Below are positions 37,084-46,330 of a stretch of DNA of 64,000 nt, in pieces; within the stretch, counting starts at the first letter, position 1; each line of letters opens with the position of its first letter. This DNA is from Corynebacterium oculi (GTDB lineage: Bacteria > Actinomycetota > Actinomycetes > Mycobacteriales > Mycobacteriaceae), in assembly GCF_001412105.1 (NCBI RefSeq), contig NZ_LKST01000002.1, positions 248,001-312,000 on the forward strand. Reading direction: 5' to 3'. The notes under the pieces are model-generated. The model did no database searches. It worked only from the letters and a program-made list of their open reading frames with translations, and was not told the DNA's origin. The position numbers and the translations under genes are program-made.

Positions 37084-37668
37084 TTAGGCCTCCTTGGCCT
37101 GCATCTTGCCCTCGCCGTCCTTGAACGGGAAGCCCAGCAGACGCAGGAGGGAACGCCCCTCCTCGTTATTGGTGGCGGTGGTCACCACGGTGATGTCCAT
37201 GCCGCGCGGACGGTCAATCTTGTCCACGTCGATCTCGTAGAACATCGTCTGCTCGGTCAGGCCGAAGGTGTAGTTACCGTGACCGTCGAACTGCTGATCG
37301 GAAAGACCCCGGAAGTCGCGGATACGCGGCAGCGCCACGGTGAGCAGGCGATCCAGGAACTCCCACATGCGGTCGCCGCGCAGGGTCACCTTCGCGCCGA
37401 TGGGCATGCCCTCGCGCAGCTTGAAGTTAGCGATGGACTTGCGGGCACGGCGGATCTGCGGCTTCTGGCCCGTAATCAGGGTCAGATCCTCGATCGCGCC
37501 GTTGATGAGCTTAGAATCGCGGGCGGCGTCGCCCACACCCATGTTCACCACGATCTTGGTCAGACCGGGGATCTGCATGACGTTCTTGTACTCATACTTC
37601 TCGTTGAGCTTGGTGCGGATCTCTTCGCGGTAGACAGTCTTGAGCCGCGGGGTGTAGTTCTCGCTCAT
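37084..37668 (-). CDS. rplE: 50S ribosomal protein L5
   Basis: A 194-residue 5S rRNA-binding L5: [40 protein letters not shown] and [20 protein letters not shown]. It ends the rplN-rplX-rplE run, overlapping rplX by one base. The next spc gene, rpsH, lies 3.1 kb downstream beyond the accessory island. Confidence 0.96.
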   Translation of the reverse strand: MSENYTPRLKTVYREEIRTKLNEKYEYKNVMQIPGLTKIVVNMGVGDAARDSKLINGAIEDLTLITGQKPQIRRARKSIANFKLREGMPIGAKVTLRGDRMWEFLDRLLTVALPRIRDFRGLSDQQFDGHGNYTFGLTEQTMFYEIDVDKIDRPRGMDITVVTTATNNEEGRSLLRLLGFPFKDGEGKMQAKEA

Positions 37669-37982
37669 TAGATGTCCTTCCCGTTGCTACGCGCGATGCG
37701 GACCTTCTTGCCGTCCTCGTCGAAGCGGTAGCCGACGCGGGTGGGCTTACCCTCGGAATCCAGAACCATCACGTTGGACACGTGAATGGGAGCCTCCTGG
37801 GTCACGATGCCGCCGGACTCGGCGCCGCGCTCGGGGGCGGAGTTAGCCACATGCTTCTTGATGCGGTTCACGCCCTCCACGAGCACCTTTTCCGTCTTGG
37901 GGAAGGCCTGAATCACCTTGCCCTGGGCACCCTTATCGGGGCCGGAGATCACCTGGACCATATCGCCCTTGCGGATCTTCAC
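37668..37982 (-). CDS. rplX: 50S ribosomal protein L24
   Basis: A 104-residue L24 beginning [20 protein letters not shown] (KOW motif), followed by [20 protein letters not shown]. It is directly after rplN with no gap and overlaps the first base of rplE. Confidence 0.96.
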   Translation of the reverse strand: MKIRKGDMVQVISGPDKGAQGKVIQAFPKTEKVLVEGVNRIKKHVANSAPERGAESGGIVTQEAPIHVSNVMVLDSEGKPTRVGYRFDEDGKKVRIARSNGKDI

Positions 37983-38351
37983 TTAGATCACCTCCGGTGC
38001 CAGCGACACAATCTTCATGAACTTCTTTTCGCGCAGCTCGCGGGCCACCGGCCCGAAGATGCGGGTGCCGCGGGGCTCACCATCGTTCTTGATGAGCACG
38101 GCGGCGTTCTCGTCGAACGCAATGTAGGAGCCGTCCGGGCGACGGGTCTCCTTCTTGGTGCGCACGATCACGGCCTTCACCACTTCACCGGCCTTGACGT
38201 TGCCGCCGGGGGTGGCTTCCTTCACGGTGGCCACGATGGTGTCACCGATACCGGCAAAGCGTCGGGTGGAACCGCCAAGAACACGGATGCACAGAATCTC
38301 TCGCGCACCGGTGTTATCGGCGACCTTCAGACGCGATTCCTGCTGAATCAC
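37983..38351 (-). CDS. rplN: 50S ribosomal protein L14
   Basis: A 122-residue L14: [29 protein letters not shown]-like [20 protein letters not shown] and [20 protein letters not shown]. It starts its own transcription unit here because the second accessory island separates it from rpsQ. Confidence 0.97.
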   Translation of the reverse strand: MIQQESRLKVADNTGAREILCIRVLGGSTRRFAGIGDTIVATVKEATPGGNVKAGEVVKAVIVRTKKETRRPDGSYIAFDENAAVLIKNDGEPRGTRIFGPVARELREKKFMKIVSLAPEVI

Positions 38352-38539
38352 TGCTGGTCTCCTTGACCTGGTTCGAGTGTGCGCCAGATTTCCGCCCTGA
38401 ACGCACGCGGTCTATGTACAAATTGCGTTTCCTGCGCTGACGCTCAGGTCACCCGGGCTCGGAACGCACCCGTCACGCAGACAGCCGCCCTATTAAACCA
38501 CCTCCACGCCCGCGCACGCAAAACCCTCCCCCAGGGCGG

Positions 38540-40542
38540 TTAGGCACTCGGGGCGGCGTCGGCAACCTGCTTCATGTCCACCGTCAACAGCCCCTCCCCC
38601 GCGGTGATCGCGCCCGGCAGCGCCAGGCTGGCGGCCGGGAGCACGGGGCCGGTCTTTTTGGCGTTGGCCACCACCACGGGGGTGGTCACCTCATAGCCCG
38701 CCGCCTTGATCGCGGCGATGTCGAACTCGCACAGCACGTCACCCACCTGCACCTCGTCCCCCTTGCCCGCCCGCGGGCTGAAGTGCTCTCCCTTGAGATT
38801 CACGGTGTCAAAGCCGATGTGCATGAGGATGTCCACGTTCGAGCCGTCCTGGGCCTTGGTGCGCACCGCAAAGGCGTGTCCGCTGGGGAAGGCCACCGTC
38901 ACGGTGCCCGCCACCGGGGAGCGAAGCACGCCCTCCTCCGGCACCACCGCCACGCCCGCGCCGAGCTTGCCCGCGGCGAACATCGGATCGGAGACCTCAG
39001 AGAGCGCCAGCGCCTGCCCGGTGAGGGGGGAGGCCACGGCGGTGGCGTCCTCGGCCGCCTTCGCGATGGCGGCGCCGGCGGCGCCCTCCGCAGCCGGCGC
39101 CGTACCCGCAGCATCGGGGTCGATGCTGCCATTCTTGGCCACCAGGTAGCGCCCGTAGGCCCAGGTTGCGGCGAAGGTCACCGCGAAGGTCACCACGGCC
39201 AGGATCATGAAGGTACCCCAGTCCCCGGCGCGCATGGACACCACGCCGATGAAGCCAGCCGCCCCCAGGGCGGTGGCCTTGATCTTGAAGATCGCCACGA
39301 GCGCGCCGCCCAGGGCGGCACCGCCCATCGCCACGAAGAACGGCCAGCGCAGGCGCAGGTTCACGCCGAAGATCGCGGGCTCGGTGATGCCGAAGATCGC
39401 GGAGAACCCTGAGGCCCCGGCCAGGCCCTTGAGCTTGTCCGACTTCGCCAGCGTCCACACCGCCAGGGTGGCAGCGCCTTGGGCAATGTTGGCCATGGAG
39501 GCCACGGGGAACACAAAGGAGCCGCCGTCGGACGCCCAGAGCTGGATCTCGATGGGCGGGAAGGACTGGTGCAGGCCGGTAATCACGATCGGGGAATAGA
39601 ACAGGCCAAACAGGAGGCCGCCCAGGGGGCCGGCCATGTGGTAAAGTCAGGCCAGGCCCTCGCCCAGGGCGTCGCCCGCGGTGCGCATGACCGGCCCCAC
39701 GGCGATGAACGTGATAAAGCCGGTAATCAGCAGGGTGACCACCGGGGTGAGCAGGAAGTCCACGGTGCCCTTGAGCCGCTTGTGCAGGAACTTCTCCGTG
39801 GTGGCCAGCAGCCAGGACACCACCAGTACCGGCAGTACCGTGCCCTGGTATCCGGCCTGGGCCACGTTCAGGTCAAAGATGTCCCAGTAGGGCATCTGGC
39901 CGTTGGCCACGGTCTCCGCCACGGAGTAGCCGTTGACCAGGGAGGGCATGACCATCGCCATGCCCATGCCCGCGCCGAGGAACTCGTTGCCGCCAAAGCG
40001 CTTGGTAGCCGTGAATCCCACCAAGACCGGCAGGAACGCGAAGGGCGCCGAGGCCAGCAGGTTGATGAGGTCCGAGAGGTCCGCGATCTGCGGATACATG
40101 GCGATCAGGGAGCGATCCCCGAACACGCCCTCGGCGGTAAGCAGGTTGTTGAGCGCCATGAGCAGACCGCCGCCCACCAGAATGGGGATCAGCGGCACGA
40201 AGATATCCGAGAGCATCTTGACGGCGCGGGTGAAGGGGTTGCCGCTCTTGGCCGCCACCTCCTTGAGCTCCTCGGTGCTCACCGCGATGCTCTTGGAGGT
40301 TTGCGCGTCCAGTTGGTCGAATACCTGGTCCACGTCGCCGGGCCCCACGATGACCTGGAACATGCCCCCGGCCTCAAAGGTTCCCTTGAGATCGGGATCG
40401 TCGTCCAGGCTCGCGCGATCAATGCGGGAGTCATCCTTGAGTACCATGCGCAGGCGCGTGGCGCAGTGCGCCGCGGCGACGAGGTTGTCCTCCCCGCCCA
40501 CGGCCTTTTCAGCACGCGGCTGGCTACCTCTTTGTGTTCCAC
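38540..40542 (-). pseudogene. ptsS: Sucrose-specific PTS permease EIIBCA, double-hit
   Basis: Homologous to corynebacterial PtsS, which imports sucrose as sucrose-6-phosphate. GTG 40542 starts VEHKEVASRVLK, then a frameshift in a short A run near 40508 moves the frame to AVGGEDNLVAAAHCATRLRM (EIIB, phosphorylated Cys). EIIC follows (DIFVPLIPILVGGGLLMALN, KRFGGNEFLGAG). After DALGEGLA an in-frame TGA at 39649-39647 interrupts EIIC. The same frame resumes LYHMAGPLGGLLFGLFYSPIV and runs through the EIIA domain (VDILMHIGFDTVNLKGEHF, phosphorylated His). All domains are still legible, so the damage is recent. The downstream scrB and fructokinase genes are intact. Confidence 0.87.
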
Positions 40543-40598
40543 GGTGGCGTTTTCCGCTTTCTCTTTGATGTGACGTACTAGAAATGCATCTTAAAGGT

Positions 40599-42047
40599 TT
40601 ATCCGCGCCGCCAGCCCGCGCCCGGCGAGCTAAACGCCTGCAAGCTGGCGGTGATCCCGGTGGCACCGGCGAAGATTTCCACCGCCGCGCCGTCCACGAT
40701 GACCTCCAGCGGGCCCGGGCTCACGCGGAACGTGCGGGTATCCCAGGCGTTGCCGTCGCCGCGATCGACGGCGAGGTGGCCGCCCCGGCGGGCCACGGAG
40801 AGCACCCGCGCGGCGGCGTCATAGGCCAGGCGCACCTGGGTGGTGCCGGCGGCGTCGATAAGCCTTTCCTCCAGGTCGCTCTCGCCGAGGGTGCGGGAGA
40901 GGCGGAAGGCATCGGGGGCCTCAAGGCGCTCCGGCAGAAGCGGTTCCTGGTGCAGACGCCCGTCTACGAGGGTGAGCTTGCGCAGGCAGGTCAGCATGTG
41001 CACCCACCCCTCGGACAGGGAGGGCTTATCGTCCTGGGCGGGCTGGCCCATCCAGGCGAGCATGAGCGCGGTGTGCTCCGTCTCCGGGATGATGTGCGGG
41101 GCGTAGAACTCGTGGCCGTAGTCCAGCTCGCTAAAGCCCCTGGTCACGTGGAAGGTGGTGCCCTCCAGACGGCCCACCAGGTAGCCACACTGATCCGTGC
41201 TGGCGTAATGGGTGACCATCACGTCGGGGTTTTCCGGGAGCACCTCCTCCACCTCATCAAGGCCCTGCGGGCAGATCACCAGAACGTCTCGCTCCTCCCC
41301 TGTGTGCTGATCGGTGAGCCGGAAGAGGTTGGGGCATTCCCACATGTAACTCTGCGGCACCATGTCCGGGGCGTCTCCCGGCTCCGCCCGGGAGGTATCG
41401 AAGCCCAGGGCACCGGCGAAGCTCCAGTCCCGGAGGTTCTCCGAGCGGTAGAGCGCCACCGCGCCCTCACCGTTATCCGCGCCGCCTTCGCCCTCGCCGC
41501 GCTGCGCGCCGAGCACCATGCGCCAGGAGCCGGGGTGCTCGGGATCGGGCCCCACGTGTGGATCGCGGTAATGCGGGGTGAAGCCCTCCGGGCGATGCGC
41601 GATGATCGGATTCTCCTCGGCCCTCCGGTACACCCCGCCGAGCGGGCCGTCCGGCTCCTCCAGCAGGGTGAGGTTTTGGGTGGCTACCCGCCCGTGCTCC
41701 GTCTTGAGGTTGCCCGTGTAGAACAGCGCCACCGTGGCCTGGGTGCCGTAGTCCGAACGGGCGCTCTCCGGGAGCACCACCGCGCAGCCCGAGTAACAAC
41801 CGTGAGCGTCATAGGGGCGGCCGGGCTCCATCGCCGCGGGCAGGTGCCGGGGAATATAAGCCCCCTCGCCGTCCAGAGGAATAACCGCGTGGGCCCAGCC
41901 GGTGCGCTTGGGGGCCCCGGGAAAGCCGGGATCATGCTGGTAGTGGACGTGGAGGCTGCTGCCGCTCACGAACATGCCGTTGGGATCGTTCAGGCGCCCC
42001 TGGGGTGGGGAGACGTGATAGGCGGGGCGGTAATGGTTTTTCGCCAT
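40599..42047 (-). CDS. scrB: Sucrose-6-phosphate hydrolase (GH32)
   Basis: A 482-residue GH32 enzyme that splits sucrose-6-phosphate into glucose-6-phosphate and fructose. The nucleophile Asp is in GRLNDPNGMFV, the transition-state stabiliser in YRDPHVGPDP and the acid/base Glu in MWECPNLFRL. A beta-sandwich domain fills the C terminus. The start ATG 42047 (MAKNHYRPAYHVSPP) is chosen by alignment; upstream extension is unlikely. It lies 57 bases upstream of the damaged ptsS on the same strand, with fructokinase divergent. Confidence 0.92.
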   Translation of the reverse strand: MAKNHYRPAYHVSPPQGRLNDPNGMFVSGSSLHVHYQHDPGFPGAPKRTGWAHAVIPLDGEGAYIPRHLPAAMEPGRPYDAHGCYSGCAVVLPESARSDYGTQATVALFYTGNLKTEHGRVATQNLTLLEEPDGPLGGVYRRAEENPIIAHRPEGFTPHYRDPHVGPDPEHPGSWRMVLGAQRGEGEGGADNGEGAVALYRSENLRDWSFAGALGFDTSRAEPGDAPDMVPQSYMWECPNLFRLTDQHTGEERDVLVICPQGLDEVEEVLPENPDVMVTHYASTDQCGYLVGRLEGTTFHVTRGFSELDYGHEFYAPHIIPETEHTALMLAWMGQPAQDDKPSLSEGWVHMLTCLRKLTLVDGRLHQEPLLPERLEAPDAFRLSRTLGESDLEERLIDAAGTTQVRLAYDAAARVLSVARRGGHLAVDRGDGNAWDTRTFRVSPGPLEVIVDGAAVEIFAGATGITASLQAFSSPGAGWRRG

Positions 42048-42287
42048 GCCCACCAGAATAGCGGCCCCGGCCACTATGGTGTGGCCGCAAACACCCGATT
42101 ATGCCCGCTTTCTTTCCCGTTATCGCCCACTCTGGCCCGCCTATCCGCGCTCCCCGCCGCGCCCGGCACCGGCCCCACGTTCCGATCGGACGCCCACCGC
42201 GCCCCGAACGCTCTTTGGTCTTGCTACCGTGGCACCTAGCTCATAACCGCCCCAACAGCTACCCAGCCCATCACCACAGGAGGAGCC

Positions 42288-43190
42288 ATGATTACCGTCT
42301 ACGGCGAGGGCCTCATCGACCTCGTTCCCACTACCCCCGCTCCCCTCGCGCCGCTCCAGCCCGCCCTGGGCGGCGGACCCTACAACGTGGCCGTCGCCGC
42401 CGCGCGGCAGGGCGCGGAGGTCTCCTTCCAGTCTCGCCTCTCCACGGATACCTTCGGCCAGGCCCTCGTCAATAACCTGCACCGAGAGGGGGTGCGCACC
42501 GACCTCGTGCAACGCGGCGAGGAGCCCAGCACCCTCGCGGTGACCAGCATCGACGAATCCCGCTCCGCGCACTACACCTTTTACGTGGAGGGCACCGCCG
42601 ACCGCCTGGCTCGCCCCAGCGCCGACCCCACCCCGATCGCCTGCTTTGGCACCTGCTCGCTCGCCCTCGAACCCGCCGCGAGCCGCTACGCCGAGGTGCT
42701 GCGCGGCCTCGCAGCCCAGGGCACGCTCATCGCGCTGGACCCGAATATCCGCGACTTCTACGCCACCGAGCAGCACCGCAGGTTCCTACGCGGCCTACTG
42801 CCGGACGTGACTCTGCTGAAGCTCTCCGAGGAAGAGGTGGAGTTCCTGGGTGGGGCCGAGAACATCGACGTTCCCGTGATGGTCACCACCCGGGGCGGCG
42901 CGGGGCTGAGCGTTCGCACCGCGCGGGCCCGGGTGGACGTGCCCGCCGTGCCGGTCACGGTGGTGGACACCATCGGCGCGGGGGACACGATCCTGGCCTC
43001 TCTGGTGGGCTACGCGGATCGTCAGGGGTGGAGCCCGCGCGACCTCGCGGAACTGGGCGAGGAGGAATGGCGCGCGGTGCTGCGCTTTGCCGCCACCGCC
43101 GCCGCGATCACCTGCTCGCGCGTGGGGGCGCAGCCGCCCACCCACGACGAGGTTCTGGCGGCGCTCAGCAAGCCCGGTGAGGAGGATTAA
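42288..43190 (+). CDS. Fructokinase (PfkB family)
   Basis: A 300-residue ribokinase-family sugar kinase, MITVYGEGLIDLVPTTP, with GGGPYNVAVAAARQGAEV (sugar-binding glycines) and the anion-hole and catalytic base motif VVDTIGAGDTILASL. It would phosphorylate the fructose released by ScrB. AGGAGG lies just before the ATG. It is divergent from scrB across a 240-bp region that probably holds the control site of the sucrose cluster. Confidence 0.88.
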   Translation: MITVYGEGLIDLVPTTPAPLAPLQPALGGGPYNVAVAAARQGAEVSFQSRLSTDTFGQALVNNLHREGVRTDLVQRGEEPSTLAVTSIDESRSAHYTFYVEGTADRLARPSADPTPIACFGTCSLALEPAASRYAEVLRGLAAQGTLIALDPNIRDFYATEQHRRFLRGLLPDVTLLKLSEEEVEFLGGAENIDVPVMVTTRGGAGLSVRTARARVDVPAVPVTVVDTIGAGDTILASLVGYADRQGWSPRDLAELGEEEWRAVLRFAATAAAITCSRVGAQPPTHDEVLAALSKPGEED

Positions 43191-43227
43191 GGCGCTACCG
43201 GGAAGCACCAAAGACCGCGAGGGCGGC

Positions 43228-44862
43228 TCAATCCCGCTCGCGCTGCTGCTTCTTAGACACCTTTCCCACCCCGGTGTACGGGAACTCCGCCACGATCTCG
43301 ATGGCATCGGGCACCGCAAAGCTCGACAGTCCCGATTCCCGGGCAAACTTCCGCAACTCCAGGGCGGAGAGTTCTCGCCCCGCCTGCCGGATCACGTAGG
43401 CCAGGATCTTCTCCCCCAGCGCCTCGTCCGGTATGCCCACCACGGAGACATCGTGCACGCCGGAGTGCTCCAGCAGCGCGTTCTCCACGGCCTCGGGCGC
43501 CACCTTTTCGCCCCCGCGGTTGATCTGGTCCTTGGCCCGGCCCACCACCGTGATATTGCCCTGTGCGTCCCGCGTGGCGATGTCGCCGGTGCGGTAAAAC
43601 CCATCCTCGGTGAAGGAGCGGGCGTTGGCCTCGGGGTTCCGGTGGTAGCGGCGAATGGTGTAGGGCCCGCGCGTGATGAGTTCCCCCGGCTCCCCCTCGG
43701 GAACGTCGCGGCCCGTGGCGTCGATAAGCCTCACCTCGTCCCACGGGGAGGCCGGGCGGCCCTGGGTGTTCACCACGACGTCCGCCGCATCATCCAGGCG
43801 CGTGTAATTCACCAACCCCTCCGCCATGCCAAAGACCTGTTGCAACTGGCAGCCCAGCTCCGGGGTCACGCGCCGGGCGGCAGCGGCAGAGAGCTTGGCC
43901 CCGCCCACCCACAAGGTGCGCAGCGAGGAGAGATCGTGCCGGGGCCGCTCCGGGGAGTTGAGGTAACTCAGCAGCATGGGCGGCACGAGCGCGCTGTGCG
44001 TGACCCGGTGCCGGGCGATGAGCGGGAGTACCGTGGTGGGGCTGGGGTCGGCGGCAAAGACGATGTGGGCGCCACGCATCATGGCTCCGAGGATGCCCGG
44101 CGAGGACATGGAGAAGTTGTGCGCGGCCGGCAGCACCGTGAGCAGGGTGTCTCCTTCCCCAAGATCGCACACGTCCAGGGAGGCGCGCACCGAATAGAGG
44201 TAATCATCGTGCGTCTTGGGGATCATCTTGGGAACCCCGGTGGTACCGCCGGAAAGTTGCAAAAAGGCCAGCTCTGCGGTGGAAACGTCCGCTGGGTCGG
44301 CAACAGGGTGCTCTCCCCACGGGGAGCCCTCGCAGCGGGTATCCACCTCCACCCGGGTCACCGCCGGGCGCTGCTCCGCCAGGTGCGCCACCACGCGGGC
44401 GTGATGGCGGTCCCCCCTCGCTGGGCCCACATAGTGGCGGGCGGGCGCGGTATCGGCAAAATACATGATCTCCGTGGAACCGTGCGCCGGCAGCGCCATC
44501 ACGGGGATCGCCCCCAGCCGCCAGATGCCCAGGAGCGTTTCCAGAAAGGCCACGGAGTTGGGCATCTGCACGATCACCCCGTCGCCGCGGCGCACTCCCG
44601 ACGCCGCCAGGCGCGCCGAAGCCGCCGCCGCCGTCTCCCCCAGCTCCGCCCAGGTCACCGAGCGGTAACGATCGGTGGCCGCGGGCTGTGCCCCGTAGCG
44701 CTCCACCGTGCGCGCGAACATGCGCCAGTGGTGATCCCCCACCCACAGCCCCGCTTCGCGGTAGCGCCGCGCCACCTCCTCGGGTACCCCGGTGGACACC
44801 ATGCCCGGCGTCTCAGCCGCCCGTACCGCGTTGAGTTCTTGCTTGTCTGCTTCCTTCGTCAC
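43228..44862 (-). CDS. Aryl-acid AMP ligase (DhbE/EntE-like)
   Basis: A 544-residue adenylate-forming enzyme of the 2,3-dihydroxybenzoate/salicylate-AMP ligase group. The P-loop-like motif is LSGGTTGVPKMIPKTH. Aryl-acid specificity is suggested by TVLPAAHNFSMSSPG (the His-Asn pair). The C-terminal lysine region is GVGKVSKKQQRER. Such enzymes load an aryl acid for siderophore synthesis. The start is placed at GTG 44862, which has GAGGAGA seven bases upstream; the longer ATG 44913 frame would put a DtxR-like box inside the gene. No isochorismatase, synthase or NRPS gene is adjacent, so it is an orphan here. Confidence 0.85.
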   Translation of the reverse strand: MTKEADKQELNAVRAAETPGMVSTGVPEEVARRYREAGLWVGDHHWRMFARTVERYGAQPAATDRYRSVTWAELGETAAAASARLAASGVRRGDGVIVQMPNSVAFLETLLGIWRLGAIPVMALPAHGSTEIMYFADTAPARHYVGPARGDRHHARVVAHLAEQRPAVTRVEVDTRCEGSPWGEHPVADPADVSTAELAFLQLSGGTTGVPKMIPKTHDDYLYSVRASLDVCDLGEGDTLLTVLPAAHNFSMSSPGILGAMMRGAHIVFAADPSPTTVLPLIARHRVTHSALVPPMLLSYLNSPERPRHDLSSLRTLWVGGAKLSAAAARRVTPELGCQLQQVFGMAEGLVNYTRLDDAADVVVNTQGRPASPWDEVRLIDATGRDVPEGEPGELITRGPYTIRRYHRNPEANARSFTEDGFYRTGDIATRDAQGNITVVGRAKDQINRGGEKVAPEAVENALLEHSGVHDVSVVGIPDEALGEKILAYVIRQAGRELSALELRKFARESGLSSFAVPDAIEIVAEFPYTGVGKVSKKQQRERD

Positions 44863-44889
44863 CGCAGGTCTCCTCAGCTCGTCACTAAC

Positions 44890-44908
44890 ATTGGCTAGGC
44901 TAACATTA
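44890..44908. promoter_or_regulatory. DtxR-like iron box upstream of AMP ligase
   Basis: ATTGGCTAGGCTAACATTA, read on the minus strand as TAATGTTAGCCTAGCCAAT, matches the known 19-bp DtxR consensus (as I recall it) at 14 positions, with the TTAGCCTA core intact. It lies about 28 bases upstream of the chosen start, where iron-bound DtxR would block transcription. Confidence 0.65.
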
Positions 44909-44929
44909 CGCATTCGGCTTATCGACGCA

Positions 44930-44961
44930 CCAAGGCCCCGCCGATACCGGCGGGGCCTTGG
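44930..44961. terminator. Terminator after secreted-protein operon
   Basis: A 14-bp perfect stem, CCAAGGCCCCGCCG / CGGCGGGGCCTTGG, with an ATAC loop, located 22 bases past the last secreted-protein stop. There is no clear T-run, but the stem is exceptionally strong. Confidence 0.75.
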
Positions 44962-44983
44962 TAATACGGGTTATAGAGGACGC

Positions 44984-45601
44984 TTAGGCGGCCTTGTTAA
45001 TCACGACCTCCACGTGGCGCTCGCGCGGAGCGGAGCCGTAGTGCTGCCGCCCCACCGGCTCCCAGGTCATCGAGGAGCCGCAGCGCACGCGCTGGCTGGT
45101 GTAATCATCCATGATGAAGCCCCAGGCGATGGTGCCCTTCTCACCCGGATTGAGATCATAGGGCCCGAGGTTCTGGCCCATGGACCAGAACATCTCCCGG
45201 TTGTACTCCCAGTCATACTTCTTCTTGATCTCGTCGGTGAGCTTAACCGTCACGGACATGGACCAGGTCCACTTCTTCTTCTTGGTTTCCTTGATGGTCT
45301 GCTTCAGGGGAACCACACCGTCCGTATCGTTGACGGAGGACTGCTGCCCCTCCACATCGAAGTGGGAATCCTTCAGCTCCACGTACTCCCGAACCTCACC
45401 GCGCTGGGTGCACTGGGTACCCGGCTGCGGGCCGCGCTCCTTAGCCTGAAGCTTGGGCACGGGCGTCCAATAATCCGGGGTGCGCCCCACGGAGAAGTCC
45501 TCCGCCGCCATCGCGGGGGTAGCCACCACCCCGGCGAGCACCGCCAGGGAGGCGGTGGCCGAGGCCACCGCAGCGGCGATCTTCTTCCTAGCCACGATCA
45601 T
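44984..45601 (-). CDS. Secreted protein, paralogue 3 of tandem trio
   Basis: A 205-residue exported protein: signal peptide VARKKIAAAVASATASLAVLAG with cleavage near PAMAAED. Two cysteines bracket the core (GTQCTQRGEV and QRVRCGSSMTWEPVG). The shared family pattern is a central repeat of hydrophilic strand-like sequence (TIKETKKKKWTWSMSVTVKL), then MGQNLGPYDLNPGEKGTIAWG, and a final RERHVEVVINKAA. The ATG at 45601 overlaps the previous stop (TGATG), so it is translationally coupled to paralogue 2. I recognise no named family; the alternation of polar and hydrophobic residues suggests an extended beta-rich fold. Confidence 0.7.
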   Translation of the reverse strand: MIVARKKIAAAVASATASLAVLAGVVATPAMAAEDFSVGRTPDYWTPVPKLQAKERGPQPGTQCTQRGEVREYVELKDSHFDVEGQQSSVNDTDGVVPLKQTIKETKKKKWTWSMSVTVKLTDEIKKKYDWEYNREMFWSMGQNLGPYDLNPGEKGTIAWGFIMDDYTSQRVRCGSSMTWEPVGRQHYGSAPRERHVEVVINKAA

Positions 45602-46284
45602 CACGCCTTACCGTTAATCGTCTGGGAGCCGGAGCCGCCGTCGCCGCCCTTGCCCCACGAGTCATTCACGGGCATGTAGTTCTGGGTGTAGTCGCCCTCC
45701 GCGGTGGTGCGATGCCACACCACGAACCGGGTGCTGGGCCCCTTGCCGTGATACTTGCCAAAGTACGGCTCGGTACGCCAAGTGCTGGTCTTTTTATCGC
45801 AGGTACGCACGCGGCCGATGAACTCCTTCATGTGCACGCCGTAGTCTGCGCGCACGGTCTCACCCGGCTTGACCTTGATGGGGCCGAGCTTATCGCCCAC
45901 GGACCACTCGGAGGTCTCCACCACGCCGTAGCGGTTCTTGAGCCCACGGAAGAACACGTCCCAGGTGTTACCGCTGCTCATGGCCTTCACCGACTCGTTG
46001 ACGCCCTCGGTGACCTCAAGGGAGTAGGTGATCTCCCGATCCGTGGTGTTGGTAAAGGAGGTGGTGCCGTTGTAGCGATCCCACTCGTCCACGATCCACT
46101 GCTCCCAGGGGTGGCGCTTACCGTCCGTGGCCGGGTTGCAGCGCTCCCCCTCCACGAAGGTGGAGCGGTGCTCGTCCTGATCCGGTGTGAGCTTCTGCGT
46201 CTGGGCCGCCATCGCGGAGCCGCCGCCCATGGCGCTCAGGCCCACGGCCAGGCTGCACGCCGCGACGATTAGCTTCTTCCTCAT
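45601..46284 (-). CDS. Secreted protein, paralogue 2 of tandem trio
   Basis: A 227-residue exported protein with signal peptide MRKKLIVAACSLAVGLSAMG (cleavage near SAMAAQT), an early cysteine (EGERCNPATD) and a later one (RVRTCDKKTSTW). It keeps the family core NGTTSFTNTTDREITYSLEV, then SVGDKLGPIKVKPGETVRADYG, but ends in a Gly/Ser/Asn-rich tail (DSWGKGGDGGSGSQTINGKA) not present in its neighbours. It lies 46 bases after paralogue 1 and is coupled to paralogue 3. Function unknown. Confidence 0.7.
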   Translation of the reverse strand: MRKKLIVAACSLAVGLSAMGGGSAMAAQTQKLTPDQDEHRSTFVEGERCNPATDGKRHPWEQWIVDEWDRYNGTTSFTNTTDREITYSLEVTEGVNESVKAMSSGNTWDVFFRGLKNRYGVVETSEWSVGDKLGPIKVKPGETVRADYGVHMKEFIGRVRTCDKKTSTWRTEPYFGKYHGKGPSTRFVVWHRTTAEGDYTQNYMPVNDSWGKGGDGGSGSQTINGKA

Positions 46285-46330
46285 CAGCTCGTCCTTCCTC
46301 TGTCCTATGGCTTACTGTGCCCGAAGGCGC

